DNA of 64,000 nt from Onchocerca lupi (GCA_028564675.1 JAOVVO010000339.1:1-64000); one strand, 5' to 3'; positions 40,280 through 54,825 are shown, numbered from the stretch's first letter. The notes: generated from the letters alone by a model not told the origin. Translations and numbers: made by a program.

Positions 40280-41820
40280 CAGAACATAGTATCAATTTTA
40301 AAGAAGTTTCTAGTAATGGATTTAAAATTAAACATATCAAGTATGAAAGTATCAGAAAAGTTGAAATAATTCTACAAATAATTTTTGTTCTAAATAGTCA
40401 ACGTACTTGCACTGTAAAAATTTTGTTATATTTGGAACATTGATCCAATTCATATGTAAATTCCTCCAATTTAGATTATATTCTTAAATACGTAGTAAAT
40501 CCTATATCTTGAATATCTGGTAATCTAATTCATATCTAAATTCTTTTATTATAAATTTAATTGATTAAAATATTTGAAATATTTGCAAATCCAATTTATA
40601 TGGGAATTCTCCTGCCTTATTTGGTTAGTGAATATCTGGAAAACCAATTCAGGTGTAAATTTTTCCATTCTAAAAATCAAGCTTAGATTCAATGCTTAAG
40701 TTGTTGTAAAATGTAATGTTCATATAGCTGTCTTTGTATCCGACAGAATTTTATCACATTTGCTTTTGTAAACCGTTCATAATACGTAAAAAGCTTTGAT
40801 CGGTTGCGATTAGTGTAGATTACATCTTCTTTCAACGTTTTTGATCACCAACGCTTCTCCATTTTTAATTTGTTTTTTCTTCGTTTTTTTTTTTTTTTTT
40901 TTTTTTTTTCAATTTTCATCAAATTTATCAAGTATAGTCCAAATTATATTCCATATTAATAGTATATTATCGAAAATTATCAGTTTTTTTGTATCGTAGT
41001 TACGGCGAATAAAAGTTCGTTGTTTTGCATCGTAGTTGCGACGAATAAAGTTCGTCTTTGCAAAAATTTCGTTGCACAATAAATCTAATCCTTCCCATTT
41101 TTCAATCTCACAAAAACCTTTCATAAAAAACTTTTATTTTACGACAAATTTTTTGGCCTGAGATAAAGTTTTTCGAGATTGGAAATTGGGAACGATTAGA
41201 TCATTGAAGTTTTTGGGAAGATGGATTTTATTTGCTGCAACTACGATACAAAAACAAAAAATTGATAGTTATCGATAATACACTATTAATATGAAATGTA
41301 ATTTAGAATTCGGGATGTTATCTATTATATTTGATAAAAATCGGAGAGAGAAAGTAATCTAGATTAATCGCAAGTGCAGCGATGCTCTTCGAATACTACA
41401 TGGTTTGCAAAAATTTATTGTGATATAATCCTGTTGGATACAAAGATAAAGCTATGTGAACAAAGAAGCTATTTCAATTTTGCAACAATGTCAGTTTTGA
41501 AACTAAGCTTTGTTTTTAGACTTTAAGAATTCACATCTGAATTGGTTTTCCAGATGTTTAAGATAGAAGAATTTGCATATGAATTGGATTGTCTAGATGT
41601 TTAAGACATAAGTTTAAGCGAGTATTTTAATACATATAATCTAAAATGAATAGAATAATTGATCCAAATAGAACTCAAATTTTTACAGTGCAAATATTTT
41701 GATTATTTAGACATAGGAATTATTTATGAAATTATTCCGTCTTTTCCGATAAAAAGATTTCAAAGCTGAAATTATTATAATTTCAGCGATTCTGAAACAT
41801 CTAAAAAATTTGGTATTAGC
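40280..41820. repeat. Large imperfect palindrome (inverted repeat), about 1.5 kb
   Basis: The left half is the reverse complement of the right half around a centre near 41143. Examples: CCCATTTTTCAATCTC (41095-41110) pairs with GAGATTGGAAATTGGG (41175-41190); TTTTTTGTATCGTAGTT (near 40985) pairs with AACTACGATACAAAAAC (41239-41255); ATAGCT.TCTTTGTATCC (near 40725) pairs with GGATACAAAGATAAAGCTAT (41436-41455); TTGCACTGTAAAAATTT (40407-40423) pairs with AAATTTTTACAGTGCAA (41677-41693). Pairing continues more weakly to about 40280 and 41820. The left arm carries a 26-T run (40884-40909) absent from the right arm. Both arms contain degenerate direct repeats with a CCAATTCA.ATGTAAATT core. No transposase frame is visible. 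This resembles a foldback or non-autonomous element, or a palindromic duplication. Confidence 0.85.
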
Positions 41821-42527
41821 ATAAAAATGAAATAAGAAAAAAGGCGAGACAAAAATTATTCAATTAATTATCTTAAGTGGATAATTCAAAAAGGATGGAT
41901 GAATTTCGATTATTGTTACCTGAAATTTGATAATTATTGATATTCATGTATGCCAATTATTGATATTAAGGTGTTTGATAAATGATATTAATAACATTTG
42001 TTAATCACCAATATTTAATAATATTGGTATTTGCTAATTACTAGCATTTGATATCTCAAAATTATTGATACTCATTAATTATAGAATTGGTAATTGTTAT
42101 TAGTGATTTTATTAATATTAATGATTGTTATACCAGTGCTTGTTAATTACAAATATTCAATAATTGTTATTACTGATACTAAACAAATGTTAGATCAGTT
42201 ATTAATGATAGATCAGAGTGAATTATAGATAACAATCACATATTAATGATATTTAAAATAGCAAGGAATATGTAGGATTTAAAATTTAAAAGAGAATGTA
42301 ATCCAAAAAAAAACAAAGAAAACGAAAAAAAAACAATCAGTGGGAAATGTCGTTAAACTAAACGATTACCGAAAATACTGTAGTTAGTTAGAAGTACTGT
42401 AATCAGGTGAAAGAAATTCTGCAGACTAAGATAAGTTGAAGACAGAAGTACTGTAAAATTTTGCACACAGACTGTAATTAATTATTATTGTGTTTACAAA
42501 AACGATAAAATCATAAAAACGAAAATT
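41821..42527. other. Low-complexity region upstream of the BPI-like gene
   Basis: Between 41920 and 42240 the sequence is built from ATTATTGATATT, TTGTTATTA and TTAATTAC words with no clear unit. From 42360 to 42480 are three TACTGTA words and a GATTAC/GTAATC inverted pair. A possible splice acceptor (TTTTGCACACAG, ending 42469) lies about 58 nt before the proposed start codon of the BPI-like gene. Confidence 0.45.
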
Positions 42528-45500
42528 ATGCAATGGATGTCTAAAATTTATGTTTAAACTAATTAATTAAATTCCTAATTTCTCACAACAATTGGATTAA
42601 AAGAAATTTCTGATAATTAAAAGTTTTTTAATTCAATAGTTCAAAATTTTTATTTCTATGATTTTAATTTCAAATATTCAAATTTTCAGCTATTTTTCTT
42701 GCTATTTGTTGGTTGCTTCGGTTCAAAAGTCAAATATTTGGATAATGCAAGTCGGTTATCACCGACAGCATCAACAATTGATGAAATAAAAAGAATTCAA
42801 TTACGCAAATCGGATCTATTTGAGTAAACATTTCTTTTTCTTCATCTTTTTCATCTTAGCAGGTCTAAGAATTCTTTAGAAAAAGAGCATCAGTGAATGA
42901 AATAATTAATACATCTAAAAAAATTTTCTTCTTTTTATTTTTTTAAACTTGATTATTTCAAAAATTTGAGCAGAATTTGAAAATTAATTAACCATTAAAA
43001 TGAAATTATAATGAACGAAGATAAATGGTTAGAAAATAATATGAAAAGAAGGCAAGAAAAGAATTGACTTAAAATTAAAATCCAATAATTTGCAAATATC
43101 AATGAATTACTTTTTGAACAATTTCATGGAAAAGATTTTAATTGATTTCGTGTATATTATTTTATTTCCATTTCGCTTTTTTTCTTTTTTTTTTTTTTTT
43201 TTTGTCTCTTCTCGTTATTCACAATTATCCATCATTAATTATAACTCTTTGTCCTTTTTTTATTTTCCTTTTAAAATTTAATTCCAAAAATATTTCAGTT
43301 TTAAAGATTTTTTGCTCCATTTCCATTTTATAAATTGCTTTTGAATTGTGCTGATATTTATTCCTATAATTTAAAGTAAATAAATAGATACAAAACTTGT
43401 AAACATAATGCATGATTTGTTATGATTTGAGAAATAGATATAAGAAATAAGAAATTTAAAAAAAAAAAATGGAATTTTAAAACGAAACGGAAGGAACCGA
43501 ATATGTAATTCACCATTTATCATTCTAATAGTTGAATTATTGCAAATTGTTAGCTAAATTAAATGATAAGAATAAAATTAATTATATTTATATAGCTATA
43601 GATAAGTACAGAATAATTTTAATTAATTTAGCTTTTGCTTAAGAAGTTTTAATTTGAGAAGTAAATAAATTTGAGAAAGAAAACAATTTTGATTCTAAAT
43701 ATTATTAAGAAATTTTAGTTGAAATAGTAATTAGCATATTTCTATTGGCAAGTGATAAAAAATTTAAAAAACATATTTATTGGCAGATACTAGTCATTTG
43801 CCTGAATTTTATTTCTAAATTTTTATTTTGAAAAGTAAATTAAAACTAAATAAAGAACTCAATGAATAATTTTTTAACTTCACATGATTTTTTCTGCAAA
43901 TTTTGCAGGAATATTGATCATGATGATTTCAATCCGCTTTTATTGAATGGTACTCGTGGTTTACCCGGTCTAGAAATTCGGATTAATCCAAACGGTTTTC
44001 TATTTGCTAGTCTTCTAGCAAGTCCAATTATCAACAATGAAATTCGACGACTTCGTTTACCATTATCAAAAAAATGTTTTCCAATGGTTATTTCCTTAAA
44101 TTGTTATAAGTCTTTTCGGTTTATTTTCTTATGAAAAATTCACTTAAAAAAAAGAGAAAAGAAAAAAGAAAAATGAGAAAAAATTAAGAATCAAAAGAAT
44201 TTCATAAAAATTATGATTTTTAAAAAAGAAAAAAAAATTAATTAATTTTAGCTTGATGGTTGCGTTACAATTTCAAATGTGACCATTTCACGATATAGAT
44301 GTCCACAAATGGTTTCACTTCATCCTTCACCACCTAATCGTCTCGTTCTCGCCATTCGAAATCTCGATTTTGAGTAAGTATTGTAGAGGTAATTTTATCA
44401 TATTTCAAAATTTTTACAAATTTTATATTGCAAAATTTAAACATTTCTTACTTCTCTTACTTTTTTGCTCTTTTTTTCTGCAATTTAAAAATATTAAAAT
44501 TTAGTAAAAATAATAATGCTTTGAAATTTTGCATTCAAAAAATTGCAATAATTATTATTTTTAAAAAAATGAAAAACAAATTGATGTATTCATAAAATTT
44601 ACATTAAAATTCCAATTATCGATTTTTTTGCAATAAATTTTTATGAAAAAGAAAGCTATCTGATTGATTAATTTGTAATAATGATGAATATATGCAAAAT
44701 ATTGCGAATTCAGGATGAAAGCAAATGTTAATGGAGAAATTGGGATGATATTACCTGTTATCCTTAACAATACCGTATCTATTGGTGTTCATCAGGTTCA
44801 GCTTACTGATGATATTAGTTTTAAAACTTAATTGTTAGAAAATTTTGAAAAATTCTTAAAAAGTAAATAATCTGTAACATAGTTATTTATTTTTTTCTTT
44901 GCAAATATTCCGCCTTAATTTTTTTTTTTTTTTGAAATATAAAATTTTTTTTTAAATAAAAATAGGAATTAAATTTCAAATGAAAATTATTTTAGATTTC
45001 GGCAACAATTCAATTGACCATTTATCGTACGTTAGATGGATCAGCACATTTCCGTTCCATTCGATGTTATGTATCTGTCGGTTTTACTGATGTTTTCTTC
45101 AAAAATGGCGGTCTTTTAGGGGATGTTTTCAATTCTAACTTTCGGGTAAGTGGAAAATTTAGTATTATATTTAAAGTAATAAAATTTCACTTCTTATTAT
45201 TCAATTAATTATAGTAATTAAGTAATATGTGGGAAAATTACAAAATTTTACCGCACTCTCTCTTATGATAATCTTTTAAAACCATTTTTAAATTGGATAC
45301 GACATATGCAGTAATAATTATCCAAACTTGAATTCAGAGATTTAGATTCATATTTGTTTAATTATAAAAACATAATCATTAATTAGACCACAATTATAGT
45401 ATTTTAACCTTTCCATATTTAATCTAATTATGCTGATTAGTTCACTAATTAATTATTGTTATTTTTTTTATCTCTCTTTGATAATGATTATCAGCATTTT

Positions 45501-48500
45501 TGTGCGTACATCCATATATTTTCATTATACCAAGTTTTCTTTTTTTTTTTAAATTTCCAAATAAAAAAAGAAAGAAAACATATGAAAAACTTTTATCTGC
45601 TTAATGATAATGATTATTATTTATATGTTCCAGTCGTAATGATCGAATATCAAAAAAAAAAAATGAATAAATAAATAAATAAATAAACTTGTTTCAGTTA
45701 ACTTTCTTAAATAAACTCGCTTTAAACTTGCTTCAAATAAACTTGAATAAATTTGCTATAATAAACTGCTAAATAAATTTCTTTCATGACAGCAATACAT
45801 TTGTTTCATTTGTATTGAAAATTTGAAATGAAAATTATACTATACAAATTTATATATATTTTATTCAAAAATTTGAAAAATTGAAAAAAAAAACAGAAAT
45901 GAAATATAAATTGATTCATCCATATTTCACTTTACTTATTTTATTAAATACATGATATTTTTGTAATAGCAAGTAATATTTCACCTAAAGTTAGATCATA
46001 ATTAATCACTTGATTATTTTGTTTTCTTACAGAATATTGTGGCACAACAAATTCGAAAACAATTTCCAATTAGATTTTGTAAAATGATACGATATATTGT
46101 TGAAGAAAAGATAAATATACCTCTTAATATCATATCAAAAACAATTCCGCTTAAAAAATTAGCCTATTCAGCAGAAAAAACTCTTAATACTACAGAACTG
46201 GGAAATTTAATCGATGATGTAAGTTTCATTAAAATTTGTTTCTTTTTTTCTATTTAATTCATTTTTTTTTTTTTTACTTTTTGTTCAATAATTCACTTTT
46301 ATTAATCGATATCATAAAAGTGTAGATGTCATTAGAAAAAAAGAGAGATTTAGAAAAAAAAAGTAAAGAAAAAGTTAATATCGAAATTCTTTTCTTAAAC
46401 AAATTCAAAATCATTAGACAATTACCGGTTTTTTTATTCTAACAATAAATTCAAAATATTATCTAATTGTATTCGATATTAAATTAATCATATGTTTACT
46501 GGAAATAATCATATGTTAATCTGAAACATCAAAGATACAAATAAGGCATAGGAATGCAATTCATAAAACAATAATTTTTAATTATTTCAAGTCTTAAACT
46601 TGTTATCACTAAAATACCAATATTAATGATAACAAAGTTTTTGCTAAATAAATTATAAAATTGAATATTTTAAAATTTATAATGTTGATATAGCAAAATG
46701 ATATAATTAATTGTAAAAATGTTCTATAAGATAAGTGAAAAATCTAGAAAGTTAAAAGGATATCCAGAATAATCAAAATGATAATTTTTCAAAAAACTTT
46801 CTTGAAATTAAATAATTAATTGACGATTAAAATTACTGAATAAAAATAATTGATGATATTTTGGAAAGTTCAAAAAAAGTCATAACTTTAATAGATAACT
46901 TGAAAGATGAAAGAAAAAAAAAATATCGAATAAATTATTGATCGATTAACCAAGAACAATATAAGTGAAATAAAATAATTAATTAATTAATTATCTAATT
47001 TATTAATTAAATTTAAGCAAAGTTGTTGTTGGTATTGTTCGCTGTTTAGTATACATTTTATAACTATATAAAAAAACAAAAAACTAGCGAAATCAAAGTT
47101 ATGCTTCCAGAATATGCATCAAGTAGGTGATATGCAATCATCAACATCACATAATGGACCATTGCAACGTGTCACATTGTCATCAACTTCATCAATGTCA
47201 GATACAGACGTACGTGAAATGGAAACGTCAAATTTAGATTCTTGCGTTGATTGCAATCCAAGCAATAAATTAACTTCTCTTCAAAATTTTAGCGCTTTAA
47301 GCGATTACTTTGATAAGGTAGGTTCTTTTAAAGAATATTTAAAAAATAATAATAATAATCATTAGCCCATTATTCTATTTTTTCAAAATCTTGAATTTTT
47401 TTTTTTTATATTTATCAGCATTTATAAGCAATAATAATTAAGAAAAAGTTAAAATTTTATTTCGCATAATATTGTTTTGTTTCCTTTTTATTGCCAAATT
47501 AAAATTTTTCTAAAATAATATTTATTCAAATTTTCTAAATAATTTAAGTTAAAATTATTGTATATTATTTTAGATTTTATCCGATGTAAAGCTAAATATG
47601 CATTTAATGAAGGTATTTGCAACACCTGATCATTTTCAAATTGGTTTCTTAGCAGCATTTGGTACCGAAGAAATAGATAAAATACCATTTTATCCATTTC
47701 CAATGCATTTTCCGAAATTTTCCAGTGATAAACAAATGTTGGATGTATTAATCAGTGATTACACAGCTAATACACTCCTTTACTATCTGCATAAGTTATT
47801 ATTAAATTTAATAATTATTTAAACATATATATTCTTATATCTAAACAAAATATTTTTAAAATTTAAATGAAATAGTATAAATAAATTTTTGAAATGATAA
47901 AATAACATTTATAAAGACTGTTGCAGCAAAAAAAAAAAATTTCCCTTTATTTAAATTTTCCCCATTGATTTCTTTCAATCCTTATATTTCTTGAGAAATT
48001 TTTTCAAGTATATTGGTAAAAAATTTATGATTGGGAAAACAGGTGTATATGTTTTTCAATAAAAATTAATTTTAAAATAGTAATAAATTTTTTTTATGAA
48101 AAAATAATCATACTAATTTACTGATAAAAAAAAAGAACAAAATAATAAAAAAAAATAAGAGTTAATTTTAGACATGGCTTTCTCATGTTTCAAATTGGTC
48201 CTGAAACGGAAAAAATAGGTGAATTGTTAAAGACAACATGTGCTGACGATTACGATGAATTGGATGATTTTAATGTCGATGTATTTTTTATTTAAAATTT
48301 AATTTAATTTAAATTTGCAATTTAGTTTAAATTCGTATTGAAAATGTTGCATATTTATTCCATCAATCCAAAAAAAGTAAGTTCTGATTTCTGATAAATT
48401 ATTTTATCATTTTGCAGTATGACTGAATGAAATATTGAAATTTTTTTACAGTAAAAAACATATATTTTTTTACAAAAACAAATTTTTAAGTAATAATAAA

Positions 48501-51302
48501 TTTCTTTAAAAATTTTATAAAACAATATTTTATATTAAATCAATTATATTATTCTTTTAATGTAAAAACAAAATCTAAAATATTTATTTCATTATTCTTT
48601 TTTTTAATTATTTTCCAAAAATTTGAATAAAACATTGAATATTTCGTTTTTTTAGGATGAAGATTTTGATGAAAGCGAAAAAAATTCAACAACAATATCT
48701 CCGAAATTTATCAAACGTCGAAAACGAAGCACTGTTGAAGAAAGTAGTAATACGGATGACGATATTGATAATAATGATAATGATGCTAGCAGAAAGGATG
48801 ACGATTTTTTTGGGAATTTAGGAATATGTCTAGGAGATTTTATGCCTGCTATTCGAGAAAATTATCCGAAAAAATCGATAAATATCAAAATATATTCCAG
48901 TTCTGCACCATCCGTTATATTGATGGCTGAAAATAATGGTTAGTTGATAAGGTTTTATTAATTACAAAATGCCTGTATCAATATATTCGAAAAAAAAAAT
49001 GCATTAAATCTAGAATACAATTGATAATTATTGCATGGAAAAAGTTAAGTAATATTAAAAAAAAAAAAAAGGAAAGATTATTTGCTTCCTGTATCAAGAA
49101 TTTACTATAATCTATTTTTATCACAAATACTGTCATCAAATTAAATAATCGATGTTATCAATTTGACCAGAAATTTTAAAACTAATATGAAGTAAATGAA
49201 AATTAAAATTATAGCTGATAAATCAATTTAACTAATTGAAAATTCTTAAAAAATTTCATTTAGTTGATTGAAAAAAATTAGGAAGGTAGAAATGATAAAT
49301 CTTTTTAGTTTGTGGAAAAAAATCCTAATAATAATTCTGGAAGAATTGCTTTTTTCGATTTTAATTAATTTTTTTAAGAAAAAGATTGATGCTATTGGCT
49401 CTTTGTATATTTCGCTTGTTTTAATATTTCCTCTCGTTTTTTTTCTCCGCTTCGAAATATCATCACTATTGAATAGTATGTTATTGACTTCTCTTTATTT
49501 TTTTTTACAGGTACAGTGAGAATAAATTTGGAATTTGAAGCAGCATTTTATGTTGATGATAATAATGATAAAATTGGTACAATGATTATCAGTAGTACAA
49601 TTGATGGAAATGTTCAAATACTAGGAAAACGAATCAATATTACCATCTCAATCCAATCGTTAAAATTTATCGATAAAGAGCAAGCTTTTGGATTACCAAC
49701 AGATGCATTGGATAATTTAGCTGCTTTAGCCAGAGAAGTCATTTCTCAGGTTTAATTTCATCTATATTTCTTCGTTCCAATATAAAATTTCATTCTTCTT
49801 TTTTTTTTTTTTTTTTTTTTTTTGCCAATATATCGATGGAAAAAAAAAGTAAAATTGATAAAATGCAAATATACTAGTAATATGAAACAATATTTGCAAT
49901 GAATATGAATAGTAAATGAATGATAATATGAATTTATGAAAGTGCTTTGATAATCTAGAAATATATTGCTGAAATATAAATATAATAATAAAATTAATTG
50001 ATAATATGCAAATGTATTGGTGATATGAAAATATACTATCATGAAAGGAAAATTCTTTGTGGAAGGTTTTTATGAGACTGGAAATTGTTGAAAGAATTGA
50101 ATTTGTTGTGTAACGAAATTTTCGTATGACGGATTATTGATTTGATATCGATAATCATCAGTTATTTTTTGATCTTAATTACAAAACAAGATTATCGTTA
50201 ATACACTAATAATTTGAAGTCTCCTTAAATAAGAGGTAAATTATCTGAGAGTTATTGGTGTTGAGAATTGATAGGGTTTGATGAGATCTGGAAGTTGAAT
50301 TGGAAAGCATCGATCGCTGATAAAATAAAGTAATAAAAAAGAATGGGATGAAAATGAATTGAAGTTAAGTGAATGAAGAAAATGATAGTGGCATAATATT
50401 GATCGTGTGACCATTAGAAGCTCCTTCTTATATCGATAATTCTTGATCTTGAAGGAGGGCGGTAATATACAAGATTTCATTTAAAAAAAAAAAAAAGGCG
50501 GTGATTTACAAGATCTCAAAAAATAACATGATTTATAAATGTTTTCAAACAATCCACATGAGCTCTATTAACGGTTTGAAAGATGAAAGAACAAAGATCA
50601 TTGTGCTGAGATGTAGATAAGTGATTCATTTGTCTGAGAAATATTATAAATTTCTGCTAAATACAAAATTTATTACAACATTTCAGTATTACCGGCATAT
50701 ACTGATAATATATGAAATATCCTATAATAAAAAATGATTGACAAAATTTAAAGCGTTTTTCCCGATATCTTAAATTATATAGTAATGTAAAATGGAAAAA
50801 ATATACGTGACATTTTTTGTTTCCATTTTTCTCTTTCATATAACTGACAATTTTATTTTTCCATAAATTTTTAAACTTTAAGAAAATGAATTTTTTTCAA
50901 AAGAATTTAAAAAATTCTTTACCTGCAAAACACAATTATATGCATTTTTTAGTGCAAAAAATTGTCAATTATCAAATTTGCTGATTAACATTCATTTCAT
51001 TTATTTTACAATTTTATATTTTTAAAAATTGATTTCAAAAACTTTAATAGTTTTCTTTATTAGAAATGGTTTATATGAATTATTTTAATGAAATTTGCAT
51101 GCCATTTAATATCATTTTTCAGCTAGCTAACAGTTTCGTATTAGATGGATTTGATGTTAAATTAGACGATACAACATTATCATTTCTTTTGGTTAATTCG
51201 CAATTTACTATCACTGATCATGCTGTTCATATATCAACAGATTTTGCAATACCTACAAGTTTTCTTGGCAATTCATCATCAACTATTTGTCGACGATTTT
51301 AA
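42528..51302 (+). CDS. Secreted BPI/LBP/CETP-family lipid-binding protein
   Basis: Thirteen exons: 42528-42551, 42690-42823, 43909-44086, 44252-44373, 44714-44795, 44996-45145, 46033-46218, 47111-47317, 47574-47794, 48172-48280, 48656-48938, 49511-49749, 51123-51302; 704 residues, phases consistent. The N-terminus reads MQWMSKIYLFFLLFVGCFGS, a good secretion signal; the tiny first exon has a weak donor (TAT|GTTTAA), so the start is the least certain part. The first barrel (about 60-290) contains GTRGLPGLEIRINPNGF, NVTISRYRCP, MILPV and LDGSAHFRSIRCYVSVGF, the pattern of the BPI N-terminal domain. The two cysteines in RYRCP and IRCYV may form its disulfide. The second half contains MFQIGPET, GICLGDFMPAIRENYP, VRINLEFEAAFYVDD and FLLVNSQFTITDHAVHISTDF, typical of the BPI C-terminal barrel. 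An acidic and Asn-rich insert (472-525) holds a KRRKRS cleavage-like site. The family binds phospholipid, sterol or bacterial lipid; in nematodes a lipid or yolk-transport role is known for relatives. Confidence 0.88.
45664..45688 (+). repeat. AAAT tetranucleotide microsatellite
   Basis: About six copies of AAAT/AATA, preceded by an A run, inside the intron between the sixth and seventh exons of the BPI-like gene. Confidence 0.8.
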
Positions 51303-53479
51303 AATATATCGCCTATTTCGAAATTTTGCATAAGTTTTTTTGCTTCCTTTTATTTGTCCTTTACTATAAATTATCATGCAAAATTTTAATCATTCTTTTA
51401 TTTCTCCATCGCCATATTTTCACATATTATCATATGAAGTTTCATTCTTATAATCATAAAACTAATGTAAAATCAAGTAATATGAAAAATCTGATAATAT
51501 AAAATCAACAAATCATTATTTTGTAGAGCTTATTTGCAAAACAATATTTTCAGTGTAGACTTATTGATTTGAGATTTATCAATTTTCAAAAATGCCATCA
51601 ATTATGTTTTTGCATATTTGCTTCCAAGTACTGGTAAATATGTAAAATATATTTTTCAGTGTGGTGATAAATAAGTAAAATGTAATTGAACGTTTAGTAT
51701 TAAATAATGGAAGAGCACTTTTATTGTATTGGCTTATAATTGATACTGATAAATCAGCGAATTTTTCACGACGATAAATAAATAAATAGATAAAGCATTT
51801 GGCGTTGTTTACATCTTTTGACGAGAAAAGGTAAAATTGAAAAAGAAATTAAAAAAATGAAAAATTACAAATAGAGGATCGTATATGAGGAAAGCATAAA
51901 AAAGGTTTATTAATAATAAAATATTTGAATCAAATGAAATCGTTCAACCGATGTAAACTTTTATCAATTGTAAATTTTTCATTAATTTCTTCAAAACAAT
52001 TCTTAACTCTATAATTATTATATTAGCCATATCAAAAATATCAGTTATAAATTTCCTCACTTTGACCTATCTTAAAAATAAATCATTCAAATAATAAAAA
52101 CTTAATCAATATAATTTTTTCAAAAGATGATTATCATTTTGATGATTAGTGGATTATATGATTAAAAATGTGATAAAATATCAGGAAAGTTTATAGATTA
52201 TCAATTACTGGTTAATCTTAACCTTTTTGATCTAAATAAATTATAATACAATTCGTTTACAGCAGTCCGTGATATTTTATTTATTTATTTATTTACTTCA
52301 TTAAATCACATATGATATTTATCAAATTGGCGGTTTTATTTGTAATATCAATGCAAATGACAAAATAATATTATATACAAAACTTCTAAACATAGAAATT
52401 CAATGAAATTAATTGAAATTTATTTCAAAACATAAATTTTATATCTCAGTTTTGATTTGATTAATGTTTATTTTTGCTGCTCTAAAAGTTGACAAAAAAA
52501 AAATATCTAAAATATATTTCAAATCAAGTCCAATATTAATAAGTACGCATCCAGAATATTATTTATTGCCGGAGATTTTTACTTGGATATGATTCAGTTT
52601 TTCTTTATTTTAATCAAATCAAAAATTTCAACAAATCCTTTGTTTCAGTGATTATTTGATCTGCTTATAAATTATCAAAGTTGATAATAATTAAAAATTT
52701 CTCATTAATAATTCATTTGTCTAATTTTTATTAGTTTTATCAAAATATTAAAATTTGGAAATTATTTATAACTTATACAATTTTATGGCAATCAAATAAT
52801 CAATGAATCTAGTGAATAACAGGCACTGTAAACAAAAAAAGAAAAAAAAGCATTTTAAGAGAAAATGATAAAACTGGAATGATTTAATTAAAGTCATCCA
52901 TATATGAGCGTTAATTAAGATCACAAGTTTTTACTCTTGATTAAAAATGCATTTTCTGATTGCAATTTCATTTATAATTAAAATTATGTTTCCCACCATA
53001 CTTTTTCAATAAGGTAAATCTTTATTTTAATTTTCGTTTTTCTTTTTTCTAATTCTTATTTTTCTTTCTTTTTTTTCTTATTCGTTTCAAAGAGAAATTG
53101 AATTAGCAAAATGAATGAGCGATTTTGGATAGTAATACTAGAAAAACTTAAATTATTCAACTTCTAAATTGCAATGCATCTTCTTTTTTTCATGAGAGTA
53201 ATCTCTATTTTTTCCAAAATTAAATGAATAAAACTTGATTATAATTGCTGAAATACGATGAATTTCAATACTGAAAGGAATAAAGTATTTGGTAGTAAGA
53301 AAATTTGAGATTCTTATTATGTCTTTTGGCTTGAAATTATATTTCAATTCAAATAATTTTAAAGAGTTTGCTACTGAAAAATTGACGAAAGATTATAAAA
53401 TGGACTACTAAAACAAATGGCTATTAAATTTTATTTTTAATTTCTTGCAAATAAGCAAATTTGCAAATACATCATTTTT

Positions 53480-53690
53480 TCCGATAGATTACAATTTTTT
53501 CCTTACTTTACCTGCTTCGACAAGTGCAATTTATTTTTTACCTTATGCGATTCGATGCGCTGCAGCTATTCTATTTTCATTTTATCTGTTTTGATAGATT
53601 ACATTTGACTTCTTATCTTACCTGCTTTAATAGATTGTTGCAATTTACTTCTTACTTCATCTGCCTCGATAATCCCCAAAGGAAATAAGA
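53480..53690 (+). repeat. Tandem repeat, unit about 50 bp
   Basis: Four imperfect copies of a unit like CGATAGATTACAATTTACTT followed by CTTACTTTACCTGCTT. Copies are centred near 53500, 53545, 53610 and 53650. No coding potential. Confidence 0.7.
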
Positions 53691-53753
53691 ATAAAGAAAA
53701 ATTGAGCTAAATAATTCGCTCTTTTTTAGGCCAAAAAAAGCTAGAAAAACAAA

Positions 53754-53807
53754 CTACCGTAAAATACACATTACGGTAGAGCGATTACGGTAAATTTTAC
53801 AGTAATC
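53754..53807. other. Two adjacent short hairpins with TTACGGTA core
   Basis: CTACCGTAA (53754-53762) and TTACGGTAG (53771-53779) are perfect reverse complements around an 8-nt loop. Three bases later GATTACGGTAAA (53783-53794) pairs with TTTACAGTAATC (53796-53807) with one mismatch and a 1-nt gap. Both hairpins share TTACGGTAA. They could be the remains of a small foldback element or structured RNA. Confidence 0.6.
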
Positions 53808-54825
53808 TCTTAACTACAGATTCTTTAAAGTAAAGAAAAAAATTGAAAGTTCAACATAATCGACATGAAAGAGCACATTTTTGTTGCATATAAGTTGCTG
53901 CTGTTTGGCAAATATTTGGACTAATATAAATCCAATGTGCACACCATGATGTATTATCGACACAAAATTCTGTAAAATGGAAAAAATTGTAAAAATGAAA
54001 AAAGTTAGTAAAATGAGTTGAAAAAAAAAGGCATTTTTAGATCTTTATTATTAGTCTTTTACTAACCTAGCCTTATTGGACTAGTAAAATGTTTTCCTGT
54101 TCAAATGTAAGCAATTTATTATTTACATAAGCAATTTCAGTTAAAGTATGAAGTTTAAAAAAAAAATAATAAATAAACAAAATTCAATTTTTTCTAAAAG
54201 AAAAATATGAAACAATAAATTTTTTTTTCACTACTGTTTGCACAATTTAGTATCAACTATATTGGTTTTTACAATATAAAATGTAATAATATAGCAATTA
54301 AAAGAAATGAAAAAACTAGTCAATCTTAAGTAAAAAATGTTTAAAAAAATCGAAATAGTTTAACAATAAGGCAAAATTAATTTATGAAAGTATCAGGAAT
54401 TGATCTTCTTATTATCTATTCAAAAATTTTCGCGTATTAAGTTTATGCAAATCAGTTTACAAATACATTAAAAGTTTGAATTTCTATTGTTGTATTTGCT
54501 GAAAAATTTCGGACTTATTTTTGTTTTTTTTGTGAATACATTCAGAGTCTGTTGAAAACTTTTTGTGAATAAAAATTTAGTCTTTTCTGTCAAGATTAGG
54601 TATACAAGTTACGTAATTAAGTATACTGTAATTAGTATACAATTTATTCTATAAAAGATGAATTTACTGAAACATTTGCATATTACTATCTATAATATTT
54701 CATGTTAAATGATTCTTTTACAAAGTGATTGTTAAAAAAAATTAAATTATCAAAAAATCTGTATGATTTTGTTAAATTTCATAAAATACTAGTATTTGCT
54801 ATTTCAATGTTTTTTTTTTTTTCTT

